A stretch of DNA of 64,000 bases from assembly GCA_040387195.1 (NCBI GenBank), contig JAZKEF010000004.1:124001-188000 (forward strand), given 5' to 3'. The stretch is from UKL13-3 sp040387195. GTDB taxonomy: Bacteria > Bacteroidota > Bacteroidia > UKL13-3. Below the pieces are notes generated by a model. That model searched no databases. It saw nothing but the letters and a program-made list of their open reading frames with translations, and had not been told where the DNA came from. Positions within the stretch are counted from its first letter, which is position 1. Each line of letters begins with the position of its first letter. The position numbers were made by a program, and so were the translations under genes. Shown here in pieces: positions 1-8,355 of the stretch.

Positions 1-10
1 AGTAAAAATA

Positions 11-1069
11 TCATGCGTTTGAATAAATGGTTAATTCAGTGTTTTCAATCTTTGAAGTAAGGTTAATCGTGCCGGAAATAATTGGAGCGAAAATGCCTTC
101 ACCCATCACAATAGAGGTCCTGAAAACCTGTGCTTCATCCCATAAACCAGCTTCAATCAACGAACGTAAAACAGTTGGGCCACCTTCGACAATTACAGAT
201 TGAATGCCTCGAGAATAAAGCCCGGTAAATATTTGCTGCCAAACAGGTTCATTAAAATCAATAAGTTGATATGTTATCTGGTCGCTTGGAGATTGCATGG
301 TATTGTTTTCCGTAAAAATCAATGTGGGTTGCCTACCATCAAAAAACGTAGCATCACTGCTTAGATTACCGGTGCGGTCCAGTGTAATGCGCAGGGGATT
401 TTTGCCCGGATATGCCCTGGTGTTCAATTCCGGGTTATCGGTAATCACGGTATTGGTACCAACAAGGATTGAATCTTCCTCTCCTCTCCATTTGTGAACC
501 AGCATTTGCACCACGGGGCCTGTGATCCTGCGCTTCTCATCAAATACTTCCCTATTCATTGCCGAAGCATGTGGAGCCATCATTCCATCGCTGGTTTGGG
601 CCCATTTTAATATAATATACGGCCGTTGTTTGGTATGATACGTAATGAACCGTTTATTGAGTTCTCTGCAGTGTCCTTCCAAAATACCCACCTTTACGGT
701 AATACCATTAACTTCCAGCTTCCTGATACCTGCTCCCGATACTGCTGCAAATGGATCTACCATCCCCACCACAACCTCTTTTACCTTGTATTTCACAAGC
801 AAATCAGCGCAGGGTGGCGTTTTCCCGTAATGGCTGCAAGGTTCAAGGTTCACATATACGGTGGCATCTTTAAGCAACCCCTTATCGGTAACTGAGTTGA
901 TAGCATTCACTTCGGCATGCGGACCACCATACACTTGATGCCAGCCTTCCCCGATAATGATCCCGTTGTGAACAATTACACTTCCTACCATCGGATTGGG
1001 TGAAACGGCACCTGCTCCCAGTCGGGCCAGTTCCAGGCAGCGCAGCATATATCGTTCGTCAATGTTCAT
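11..1069 (-). CDS. ribD: Bifunctional riboflavin biosynthesis deaminase/reductase RibD
   Basis: Cytosolic enzyme for two consecutive steps of riboflavin synthesis: deamination of the pyrimidine made from GTP, then NADPH-dependent reduction of its ribose. The N-terminal deaminase domain (about 1-145) shows the zinc site HAEVNAI (H51, E53) and PCSHYGKTPPC (C78, C87). The C-terminal half (about 150-352) is the DHFR-like reductase, with a VIVEGGPTVLRSL segment near its end. The length of 352 residues is normal for the family and the ATG start matches the usual N-terminus. It is a single gene on the minus strand. No FMN riboswitch or other rib gene is visible upstream, so it is probably part of a scattered rib set. 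Identification is secure. Confidence 0.95.
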   Translation of the reverse strand: MNIDERYMLRCLELARLGAGAVSPNPMVGSVIVHNGIIIGEGWHQVYGGPHAEVNAINSVTDKGLLKDATVYVNLEPCSHYGKTPPCADLLVKYKVKEVVVGMVDPFAAVSGAGIRKLEVNGITVKVGILEGHCRELNKRFITYHTKQRPYIILKWAQTSDGMMAPHASAMNREVFDEKRRITGPVVQMLVHKWRGEEDSILVGTNTVITDNPELNTRAYPGKNPLRITLDRTGNLSSDATFFDGRQPTLIFTENNTMQSPSDQITYQLIDFNEPVWQQIFTGLYSRGIQSVIVEGGPTVLRSLIEAGLWDEAQVFRTSIVMGEGIFAPIISGTINLTSKIENTELTIYSNA

Positions 1070-1120
1070 TAATCGGGTAGGTTATTCAGGGTATAAATGT
1101 AATACAAGTAAGCAACAAAA

Positions 1121-1151
1121 AGAGCCCGACTCCATAAAGGAACCGGGCTCT
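1121..1151 (-). terminator. Rho-independent terminator of the 46-residue protein gene
   Basis: The arms AGAGCCCG (1121-1128) and CGGGCTCT (1144-1151) form an 8-bp stem. On the minus strand the stem is followed by TTTTTGTT. It lies 23 bases after the stop of the small gene at 1174 and ahead of ribD, so it ends the small transcript. A short T-run also follows on the plus strand. Confidence 0.8.
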
Positions 1152-1173
1152 TTGTTATAAATATCTTCAGAAA

Positions 1174-1314
1174 TTAGTCTTCGATGATAACTACTTTCTC
1201 CATATTTGGCGACTTAACGTTCACCAATTTAGTGTTCAACTTGATAGCTTGCTTGCGATCCATCGAAGCGTTTTTGTTTCTTCTATCTTTTCTTTTTAAA
1301 CGTGTAACTGCCAT
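1174..1314 (-). CDS. 46-residue basic protein of unknown function
   Basis: A short gene reading MAVTRLKRKDRRNKNASMDR at its start, then KQAIKLNTKLVNVKSPNMEK and VVIIED. The N-terminal half is strongly basic (seven Arg/Lys in the first 13 residues) and the C-terminus is acidic and hydrophobic. There is no signal peptide or membrane segment. Support as a gene comes from an ATG start, a good terminator just after the stop, and isolation between two real genes with no overlap. The composition resembles small ribosome- or nucleic-acid-binding proteins, but I do not recognise a named family. From memory, similar tiny ORFs occur in other Bacteroidota. Function is open. Confidence 0.7.
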   Translation of the reverse strand: MAVTRLKRKDRRNKNASMDRKQAIKLNTKLVNVKSPNMEKVVIIED

Positions 1315-1378
1315 GACTTTATTCTATTTAAGGGCTGCGAAAATAAGTGATTTTTTCATGTTTACAAATATTTTCAGA

Positions 1379-2782
1379 TTAATATCCTAATATTTTCATC
1401 ATGGATGCGGCATCCTGTTCATTGGCAAACACCTTATAATCCATGGTCCCGTCCGATTTTTTATCAATAATGATATGTTTGGGGGCCGGAACAAGACAAT
1501 GTTGAATTCCTCCGTAACCTCCCAATGATTCCTGGTAAGCTCCGGTATGGAAAAACCCCATGTATAAAGGTTCTTCATCTTTCAGTTTCGGTAAAAAAAC
1601 CTGATTGGTATGCGTATCCGAATTGTAGAAATCCTGACTATCGCAGGTTAACCCGCCAAGGTTGATCCGCTGGAACTCCCTATCCCATTGGTTGATGGCG
1701 AGTAAAATGAATTTTTGCCCAATTCCCCAGGTATCAGGCAGTGTGGTGATAAATGAGCTGTCAATCATGTACCAAAACTCTTTGTCATTCTGTTGTTTCT
1801 GGCCAATAATGCTATATAACGAACCACCGCTTTCGCCTACGGTAAATGAACCAAACTCTGTAAAAATATTGGGTTCAGGCACCCCTCTCGAATCGCAGAT
1901 AGTCTTGATATAATAAACAATTTGATCAATCATGTAGGGGTAATCGTGTTCCACTCCCAGTGATGTGTAGATAGGCATTCCTCCACCAATATCAAGCGTA
2001 TCCAGATCCGGACATACTTCCTTTACATCACAGTATATATTTACGAGCCTGGTAAGTTCACTCCAATAATAAGTAGTGTCTTTTATGCCCGAGTTTACAA
2101 AGAAATGAAGCATCTTGAGCTTAAAGTTAGGGGCGTTCTGAATCTGTGTTTCGTAAAACTCCTTTACTACTTTATGGCTCATGCCTAAACGGGAGGTATA
2201 CACCAAAAAGCCCGGTTCTTCTTCTGTTGCAATACGTATTCCGAGTTTCATCGGTGACTGTGCGTGTTTGCCTACCACCGCAAGTTCTTCGGGGTTATCC
2301 AGTACGCATATGAGGTTCTCAAAACCATTTTGCACAAAAGCCGCCATTTTTTGAGCGTAACTTTCTGTTTTATACCCATTGCAGATAATATATTTCTCTT
2401 TGCCGAATAGCCCTTTTTCATGCCTGTTTTGAAGCAAATCCAGATCAAAAGCCGAAGAGGTTTCAATATCTGCATCGTTCTTTAACACTTCATCGAGAAT
2501 AAAAGAGAAATGGGAACTTTTGGTACAATAGCAATAGTAATATTTCCCCTGGTAACCATACCTGTCGATTGCCTGGTTAAACAGCGTTCTCGATTTCCGG
2601 ATCTGTGAACCGATCTTAGGTAAATAGGTAAATTTAAGAGGTGTTCCAAACTCTTTAATCAATCCCATCAAATCAACATCATGAAAGAACAGATTGTTAT
2701 CCCGTACTTCAAAGCCATGACGGGGGAAATAAAAGGTTTGATTGATCAGATCAATGTACTTGTTTTTTACAGGTAATGACAC
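1379..2782 (-). CDS. Arginine decarboxylase, PLP-dependent fold III (short bacteroidal form)
   Basis: Decarboxylates arginine to agmatine, the entry to polyamine synthesis. The alanine-racemase-like barrel has the PLP lysine in CTKSSH (K88), a glycine-rich phosphate-binding stretch DIGGGMPI near residue 265, and TEFGSF. The C-terminal beta domain carries the catalytic Cys-Asp in GLTCDSQDFY near residue 377. At 467 residues it is much shorter than the E. coli SpeA type (about 660) and matches the compact form I know from Bacteroidota. The start is GTG at 2782, giving the N-terminus MSLPVKNKYIDLI; no upstream ATG in frame fits better. Diaminopimelate or ornithine decarboxylase is less likely because of the CDSQD signature and length. 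Confidence 0.85.
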   Translation of the reverse strand: MSLPVKNKYIDLINQTFYFPRHGFEVRDNNLFFHDVDLMGLIKEFGTPLKFTYLPKIGSQIRKSRTLFNQAIDRYGYQGKYYYCYCTKSSHFSFILDEVLKNDADIETSSAFDLDLLQNRHEKGLFGKEKYIICNGYKTESYAQKMAAFVQNGFENLICVLDNPEELAVVGKHAQSPMKLGIRIATEEEPGFLVYTSRLGMSHKVVKEFYETQIQNAPNFKLKMLHFFVNSGIKDTTYYWSELTRLVNIYCDVKEVCPDLDTLDIGGGMPIYTSLGVEHDYPYMIDQIVYYIKTICDSRGVPEPNIFTEFGSFTVGESGGSLYSIIGQKQQNDKEFWYMIDSSFITTLPDTWGIGQKFILLAINQWDREFQRINLGGLTCDSQDFYNSDTHTNQVFLPKLKDEEPLYMGFFHTGAYQESLGGYGGIQHCLVPAPKHIIIDKKSDGTMDYKVFANEQDAASMMKILGY

Positions 2783-2970
2783 GTTTACAGTGGTGTTGGT
2801 TTAAAGTGTGATAGATGTGATAAATTTAGCGGTACAATGTTAGCTAAATCGACCATAAATCAAGTGTTATTTTTTCGACCAAAACCACCTTTGGCTACAG
2901 GATGCACAACTGGATGATTGAGGTTATTCCTTGCAGGAAGGCTACATAAAATCCTAAACCTGTGAAAACA

Positions 2971-4101
2971 CTATTTATTCAGCTTCACAAATTTAAACTC
3001 CTCAATTCCGATAATATTGAGATGGGCATTTTGGTAGCCCCGTTTATCCTCCTGTTTTTTGAAATCAAATACGGTGTGGAGCATTTGCTGTGGGTTTCCT
3101 TCCGCTTTAGACATCAGCTTTTTTCCATCCATTTGAAAATGCTGGGCAAAAAACAAAAACTGGTCATAACCTTTGAAAGCAGCCTCGGTTGGTTCAGTAT
3201 AAAACCGTTCACGATAAGCGGCAATAAACACCTTTACATCATCACGCGTATAATCAACATAAAATGGTGTTGCAATAAGAACATTTGTATGCTGCCACCG
3301 CAAATAATCCGGATTTTTAAACTCGAGCCACTGCGGAAAACCGTATACGTTTACTCCGCTAAACAAGGCCGTATCTTTAATACTTTTGAGTGCCGCATTT
3401 ACGGTATTCTCATGAGAAGAAGGAATGATAATATGATTGGGAAGGGTTTTGGATAGAGATGATTCCATATTCATTCCTTTCACAAAATCAATGAACTTAA
3501 TTTTTACCGTCTTATTCTGCAAGGCCCATTGTTTGATAGCGGCACTGATGGTTTTATCCAATCCTGACTTATCGCTCACCACAATGATCTGTGCCGAATC
3601 CTTTCGTTCGCTGCGGATGTACTGCAATATATATTTGGCATAAAAAGTAAGGTCTGGATTGGGGCAAATAAAATTAGGATCTGTTAATTTTGTTTTTGAA
3701 AGCGTCATCAGCGGAGATACATGATAGGTATCCTTCCCTTTTACAAAATCGGCCATCACCTTATTGCCTCCCTGTAGCACTGGTCCCAATATTAAATCGG
3801 CTTCTTTGAGTGCTGTCTTTTTTAAGATCGCTACCAACACCATGCTATCGTTTTCGGTATCAAAAACAGATACATTTACATGAATTGATGCCCGTTCAAG
3901 CGAGTCAGCAGCAATCATCGCTCCTTGATAATATTCCCTGCTTAGTGTCCCAAGTCTTCCATTACTGTGATTGGGATTGGCCAGTATTTGTTTGCTGCAA
4001 AAAGGCATCAACACTACAATATTGTTATGCTTTTGCGCATGCACCATCGAAAAGGATAATAATCCCAGGCAAATAAAGGCAACCGAGTATATCTTATGCA
4101 T
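2971..4101 (-). CDS. Exported type-1 periplasmic-binding-fold protein
   Basis: After a signal peptide (MHKIYSVAFICLGLLSFS, cleavage near VHAQ) the mature protein looks like a type-1 periplasmic binding protein: the opening strand IVVLMPF, REYYQGAMIAADSL, LILGPVL, and a late YRERFYTEPTEAAFKGYDQF typical of amino-acid-type binding proteins. In Bacteroidota such domains often follow LysM repeats; none is present here. I start it at 4101 rather than an upstream ATG at 4149, because 4101 gives a clean signal peptide and avoids overlap with guaA. It is directly downstream of guaA and may be co-transcribed. The ligand is unknown and no ABC permease is nearby, so an import role is not supported. Confidence 0.7.
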   Translation of the reverse strand: MHKIYSVAFICLGLLSFSMVHAQKHNNIVVLMPFCSKQILANPNHSNGRLGTLSREYYQGAMIAADSLERASIHVNVSVFDTENDSMVLVAILKKTALKEADLILGPVLQGGNKVMADFVKGKDTYHVSPLMTLSKTKLTDPNFICPNPDLTFYAKYILQYIRSERKDSAQIIVVSDKSGLDKTISAAIKQWALQNKTVKIKFIDFVKGMNMESSLSKTLPNHIIIPSSHENTVNAALKSIKDTALFSGVNVYGFPQWLEFKNPDYLRWQHTNVLIATPFYVDYTRDDVKVFIAAYRERFYTEPTEAAFKGYDQFLFFAQHFQMDGKKLMSKAEGNPQQMLHTVFDFKKQEDKRGYQNAHLNIIGIEEFKFVKLNK

Positions 4102-4139
4102 CAGAAATAAATATAGTATTGAGTTAGTAATGTACAGTA

Positions 4140-5666
4140 TTATTCCCACTCAATTGTCGCAGGTGGTTTAGAGCTGATATCATATACAACCCTGTTAATT
4201 CCCCTAACCTTATTGATAATCTTATTGGAAACCTCCGCTAAAAACGTGTAAGGCAAATGACACCAGTCTGCGGTCATTCCATCAACGGATGTTACTGCAC
4301 GTAAACAAATCACATGTTCGTATGTACGTTCATCACCGGCTACACCCACAGATTGGATCGGCAGAAAAATAGCACCCGCCTGCCATACCTGATCATATAA
4401 GCCATGTGCTTTCAACTCATTGATAAAGATAGCATCAGCATCCTGTAAAACAGCTACTTTATCTTCGGTAATTTCACCCAGAATACGGATTGCAAGACCC
4501 GGTCCGGGGAAAGGATGACGACCCAGAATAACTTTCTCCATGCCTAATTCAGCCCCCACTGCACGTACTTCATCTTTAAACAATGAACGCAATGGCTCCA
4601 CTATTTTCAGGTGCATTTTTTCAGGTAATCCACCAACATTATGATGGGATTTAATTGTTGCCGAAGGGCCTTTAACACTTACCGATTCAATAACATCAGG
4701 GTAAATGGTTCCTTGACCCAACCACTTTGCACCATCTATTTTTTTTGCTTCTTCTTCAAATACTTCAATAAATACACGGCCAATGGTTTTACGCTTTTCC
4801 TCCGGATCTATTTTGCCTTTGAGTTCATTCCAAAAACGGTGACGGGCATCTACCCCGATCACGTTCAGGTTCATTTTTTTATATGCATCCAGTACTTGCT
4901 GGAATTCATCCTTACGCAACAATCCATTGTCAATAAAGATACCGGTAAGGTTTTTACCAATGGCCTTATCAAGTAATACCGCAGCCACCGAAGAGTCAAC
5001 TCCTCCCGACAATCCTAATATCACTTTATCATCACCCAATTTCTCTTTGAGTTCAGTTGTGGTAGCCTCAATAAAATGTTTCGAATTCCAGTCCTGCTTC
5101 AGTCCTGCAACATGCTTCACAAAATTCTCCAATAACTGCTTACCATCCGTACTATGTGTTACCTCGGGGTGAAACTGGATAGCATAGGTTTTTTCACCTT
5201 CAATTTTAAATGCAGCTACCTGCACATCATGTGTACTTGCAACAATCTTAAAGTTGGGGGGAATAGACTGAATAGTGTCTCCATGGCTCATCCATACCTG
5301 CGATCCGTCAGAAATACCCTGGAACAACAAATCATCATCAACCGATTTCAGAATGGCTCTTCCGTATTCCCTGGTTTTGGAGGGTGCTACATGTCCTCCA
5401 TTTTGGTTGGCCAGCAACTGGGCTCCATAACACACGCCAAGCAAAGGCAGTTTACCACGAATTCCCGACAAATCAATATTTGGCAACAACCCGTCATTCA
5501 CTGAATACGGACTTCCTGAAAGGATGACGGCTTTTGTATCTTCACCTATTTCGGGTAAATGTGTACAAGGATGAATTTCAGAGTAAACGTTTAACTCGCG
5601 TAATCTGCGTGCAATTAACTGTGTGTATTGCGAACCAAAATCGATAATGAGAACTTTTTCTTCCAT
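4140..5666 (-). CDS. guaA: GMP synthase (glutamine-hydrolysing)
   Basis: Converts XMP to GMP using ATP and glutamine, the last step of guanine nucleotide synthesis. The class I glutamine amidotransferase domain (about 1-190) has the nucleophile C79 in GVCYGAQ and H166/E168 in FHPEVTHS. The ATP pyrophosphatase domain has the P-loop SGGVDSS at 220-226. The C-terminal dimerisation domain ends in the typical KPPATIEWE. The length of 508 residues is normal. The gene precedes the periplasmic-binding-fold gene on the same strand. Confidence 0.97.
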   Translation of the reverse strand: MEEKVLIIDFGSQYTQLIARRLRELNVYSEIHPCTHLPEIGEDTKAVILSGSPYSVNDGLLPNIDLSGIRGKLPLLGVCYGAQLLANQNGGHVAPSKTREYGRAILKSVDDDLLFQGISDGSQVWMSHGDTIQSIPPNFKIVASTHDVQVAAFKIEGEKTYAIQFHPEVTHSTDGKQLLENFVKHVAGLKQDWNSKHFIEATTTELKEKLGDDKVILGLSGGVDSSVAAVLLDKAIGKNLTGIFIDNGLLRKDEFQQVLDAYKKMNLNVIGVDARHRFWNELKGKIDPEEKRKTIGRVFIEVFEEEAKKIDGAKWLGQGTIYPDVIESVSVKGPSATIKSHHNVGGLPEKMHLKIVEPLRSLFKDEVRAVGAELGMEKVILGRHPFPGPGLAIRILGEITEDKVAVLQDADAIFINELKAHGLYDQVWQAGAIFLPIQSVGVAGDERTYEHVICLRAVTSVDGMTADWCHLPYTFLAEVSNKIINKVRGINRVVYDISSKPPATIEWE

Positions 5667-5794
5667 AATTGGGTGGCGAATTTCGCTTTTTTTTTGCTTA
5701 GTTACTCATGTTTTTGCGATTTATCCTTTACATTGGTTACCAAGCCCCATTCGGCCATCTCCGGCAGCAATTTTATAAAGAACCTTACCTGAGG

Positions 5795-6763
5795 TTATGT
5801 ATTGAAAACATCCACCAGTCTTAACAAATCGGCATTGAGCTCTTTTACTTTGTTAATTGCATCATCATATGGGGTGAGCACAACCTGATTATTGATTAAC
5901 CCAACCATCTTATTGGTTTCACCTTTCAGTAATGCTTCAACTGCAGCATTTCCAAGACGGGATGCCAGCACCCTGTCATATGCGGTTGGGGAACCTCCAC
6001 GTTGAATATGTCCCAAAATACTGACACGCGGATCAAAATCCGGAATCTGCTGGCGGAGTTTATCTACAATTTTATAGGCACCTCCCTCCTCATCACCCTC
6101 AGCAACCACAACTATGGAGAATGCTTTTTTACTTTTATCACGGATAAAATAATCGCTTAATTTTTGCCAGTCGTTGGTAGATTCGGGAACCAAAATTAAT
6201 TCCGCTCCACCTGCTATGCCTGCTGCCAACGCGATATACCCGGTATGCCTACCCATCACTTCAATAAAAAATACCCTTCCATGCGAATCGGCTGTATCCC
6301 GGATCCTGTCGATAGCTTCTACAGCCGTATTAATGGCAGTATCAAAACCTATGGTAAAATCGGTTCCATACAAATCATTATCAATGGTTCCGGGCGCTCC
6401 AATGGAAGGAACTCCGTATTCCTCATGAAAAATCTTAGCCCCGGTAAATGTTCCGTTTCCGCCAATGCAAACGATTCCTTCCACGCCATGTTTCTGCAAA
6501 TTCTCATATGCAGCTTTGCGTCCTTCAGCCGTCATAAATGATTGGCTTCTAGCTGTTTTCAGTATAGTGCCTCCACGCTGAATAATATTAGATACGGAGC
6601 GGGAATCCATCTCAATAAAATCATCCTCTACCATTCCATTGTATCCCCTGATGATACCTGCTACTTCAATATGTTGATAAAAGGCGGTTCTCACTACAGC
6701 ACGAATACAAGCGTTCATGCCCGGTGAATCTCCTCCTGAGGTAAATACGGCAATTTTTTTCAT
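5795..6763 (-). CDS. pfkA: 6-phosphofructokinase
   Basis: Phosphorylates fructose 6-phosphate in glycolysis. Family signatures are GGDSPGMNACIRAVV at 10-24, PGTIDND at 124-130 with the catalytic Asp, the substrate-loop segment EVMGRHTGY, and GHIQRGGSPTAYDR. The length of 322 residues fits the bacterial PfkA type. One position is odd: the nucleotide-site motif that reads GGDGS in E. coli reads GGNGT here, with Asn at residue 103 (codon AAC at 6455-6457) in place of the Asp that helps bind Mg-ATP. The following Gly, typical of ATP-using rather than PPi-using enzymes, is kept. The gene stands alone. Confidence 0.94.
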   Translation of the reverse strand: MKKIAVFTSGGDSPGMNACIRAVVRTAFYQHIEVAGIIRGYNGMVEDDFIEMDSRSVSNIIQRGGTILKTARSQSFMTAEGRKAAYENLQKHGVEGIVCIGGNGTFTGAKIFHEEYGVPSIGAPGTIDNDLYGTDFTIGFDTAINTAVEAIDRIRDTADSHGRVFFIEVMGRHTGYIALAAGIAGGAELILVPESTNDWQKLSDYFIRDKSKKAFSIVVVAEGDEEGGAYKIVDKLRQQIPDFDPRVSILGHIQRGGSPTAYDRVLASRLGNAAVEALLKGETNKMVGLINNQVVLTPYDDAINKVKELNADLLRLVDVFNT

Positions 6764-6881
6764 GATGAGAAGGTAAGATTCTAAGTTAAAAAAAACACTA
6801 CAACACCACTATTATCATTTTTATAAACTGATTATCAATAAACGAAAATGCCATATAAACATTTAGCACGTTTATGGGCAA

Positions 6882-6919
6882 AAAAATACCTGCCTACCGG
6901 GAGGTAAGCAGGTATTTTT
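6882..6919. terminator. Bidirectional rho-independent terminator
   Basis: A perfect 12-bp stem, AAAAATACCTGC (6882-6893) with GCAGGTATTTTT (6908-6919), around a 14-base loop. T-runs follow on both strands. It lies 16 bases after the stop of the lipoprotein gene at 6936, whose transcript it should end. Confidence 0.85.
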
Positions 6920-6935
6920 AAATCCGTTATCCTGA

Positions 6936-7850
6936 TTAGTTAGCTTGAGCTACAACTTCCAATTCGACTTTAGCATCACCTGCCTCAGTACCGAATGCCG
7001 TTGTTACTTTAACAAATCCCATTTTACCGGCTCCGTTTACAAATGCAAGAACATCTCCCGCTTTCAAATTATCAACACGCCATAAGTTCCATCCTGCCTG
7101 AGGATTTGCACCTTCGTAGTTAACAATTGCTGAATCATTAATAGCTGCAGCAATCACATCAAACTGAGCCGCTGTTAAAGTGGTTTTAGCTAGTTTAACT
7201 GTTTTTGTTCCAGCAAAATTAAGACTACTGAATACACGGTTGCGCAAGAAAGTATCTTGAGGAACAGATAATGTTAATTTATAACCTGAGTTAGTTCCAT
7301 AGAAAAAGCCTAAATCGATTCTGCCTTTGTTCGCGTCAAACTCATTGAAACTGAATGGGGTAATAGGATTTGACAAAGCGATGAATGAAGAAGCATCAGA
7401 ACCTTGTGTTTGACCCAACAGCTCGATTGCATTAGCTGTTCTGGTAGTTAAACCATAAGGAGCTCTTGTTTTTACCGTATATGTTTTGGTTGCAGGTGTA
7501 CCTTTTTCGCCCTCTACAGTTACCGTATAAGAGTAAGTTGTATTCGGCAATAACAAAGTATCTCTAACGATTTCAGTTGAACTGTTAGTAGATAACGTTT
7601 TAGACAATAATGCAGCGCTACCCTGTGTGCTTGTAACAGTGATTTTTTTCAATTTATTGTCAGTGTTACCCGTACATTCAATTGTTAATGTAAGTACCGT
7701 ACCGGTTTGAACTAAGGCATCTGAAGGACTTGCCGTTATGGTAACAGATACGTTTGTTACATCTCCATTATCATCTTCTTTCTTACAAGATGACAAAATT
7801 GCAAGTGATGCGATTGAAAGCATCAATACTGATTTTACTAACTTTTTCAT
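6936..7850 (-). CDS. Lipoprotein of unknown function, 304 residues
   Basis: The signal peptide ends in a lipobox with Cys 22 (LAILSSCKKEDDNGD), followed by the acidic/Lys stretch common to surface-exposed lipoproteins of Bacteroidota. Residues 30-130 are Thr/Ser-rich and alternate as a beta-sandwich would, with YSYTVTVEGEKG and TKTYTVKTRAP recalling a fibronectin-III or PKD-like domain. The second half contains an FDANKGRIDLGFFYG segment and a small closing domain. I recognise no enzymatic motif. Probably an anchored envelope protein; partner unknown. It has its own strong terminator and follows the PUR-domain gene after 54 bases. Confidence 0.75.
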   Translation of the reverse strand: MKKLVKSVLMLSIASLAILSSCKKEDDNGDVTNVSVTITASPSDALVQTGTVLTLTIECTGNTDNKLKKITVTSTQGSAALLSKTLSTNSSTEIVRDTLLLPNTTYSYTVTVEGEKGTPATKTYTVKTRAPYGLTTRTANAIELLGQTQGSDASSFIALSNPITPFSFNEFDANKGRIDLGFFYGTNSGYKLTLSVPQDTFLRNRVFSSLNFAGTKTVKLAKTTLTAAQFDVIAAAINDSAIVNYEGANPQAGWNLWRVDNLKAGDVLAFVNGAGKMGFVKVTTAFGTEAGDAKVELEVVAQAN

Positions 7851-7904
7851 AGTTTGTTGTGTTTTAGATTTTATTGTTTATTGTATTTTGTGTCTTGGAA
7901 AATA

Positions 7905-8222
7905 TTATGCCATTTCTTCTTCAGATTCGCTTGTATAATTATCGCGGCTGAATTCTTCAAAGTTATACTCGGGCATCAGTTCTGTTTTAACATGGTTTAC
8001 GGTATCATTTAATGCTTCCATAAACTTATTAAAATCTTCTTTGTAGAGAAATATTTTGTGTTTTACAAAACTCCCGTCTTCAAATCTCTTTTTGCTTTCC
8101 GTAATGGTAATAAAATAATCATTACCTTTTGTTGATTTTACATCAAAGAAATAAGTTCTCTTTCCGGCTCTGATTTTTTTAGAAAAAATCTCTTGTCTGT
8201 CACTTTTGTTGTAATCCTCCAT
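7905..8222 (-). CDS. PUR-family (DUF3276) nucleic-acid-binding protein
   Basis: A small protein with the single PUR-alpha-like repeat of DUF3276: EIFSKKIRAGKRTYFFDVKS, then NDYFITITESKKRFEDGSF and KHKIFLYKEDFNKFMEAL. Proteins of this family bind single-stranded DNA or RNA (BpuR of Borrelia is the studied example). The acidic tail (EESEEEMA-like, Glu-rich) is typical. I start at 8222 (MEDYNKSD...), leaving out eight residues of a possible longer form from 8246, because homologues begin close to the PUR repeat. A regulatory or RNA-chaperone role is inferred from the family. Confidence 0.85.
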   Translation of the reverse strand: MEDYNKSDRQEIFSKKIRAGKRTYFFDVKSTKGNDYFITITESKKRFEDGSFVKHKIFLYKEDFNKFMEALNDTVNHVKTELMPEYNFEEFSRDNYTSESEEEMA

Positions 8223-8355
8223 GTCTCTTTCCGTTGTTTTTATCAAGGTTAAATTTCGGGCAAATTAGACCATGTGGCCTTCTTTTCAAAATATTTTTTT
8301 TACCCAAATATCAACCACACTCCGGTGTTCTTTAAACCGCTCCGTATATTCTCAT

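Noticed and set aside
1070..1173. FMN riboswitch ahead of ribD
   Set aside because: The region holds only the terminator of the small gene; no conserved RFN box is visible.
2962..3456. 164-residue plus-strand frame
   Set aside because: Antisense to the exported binding-fold gene, no signal peptide or domain.
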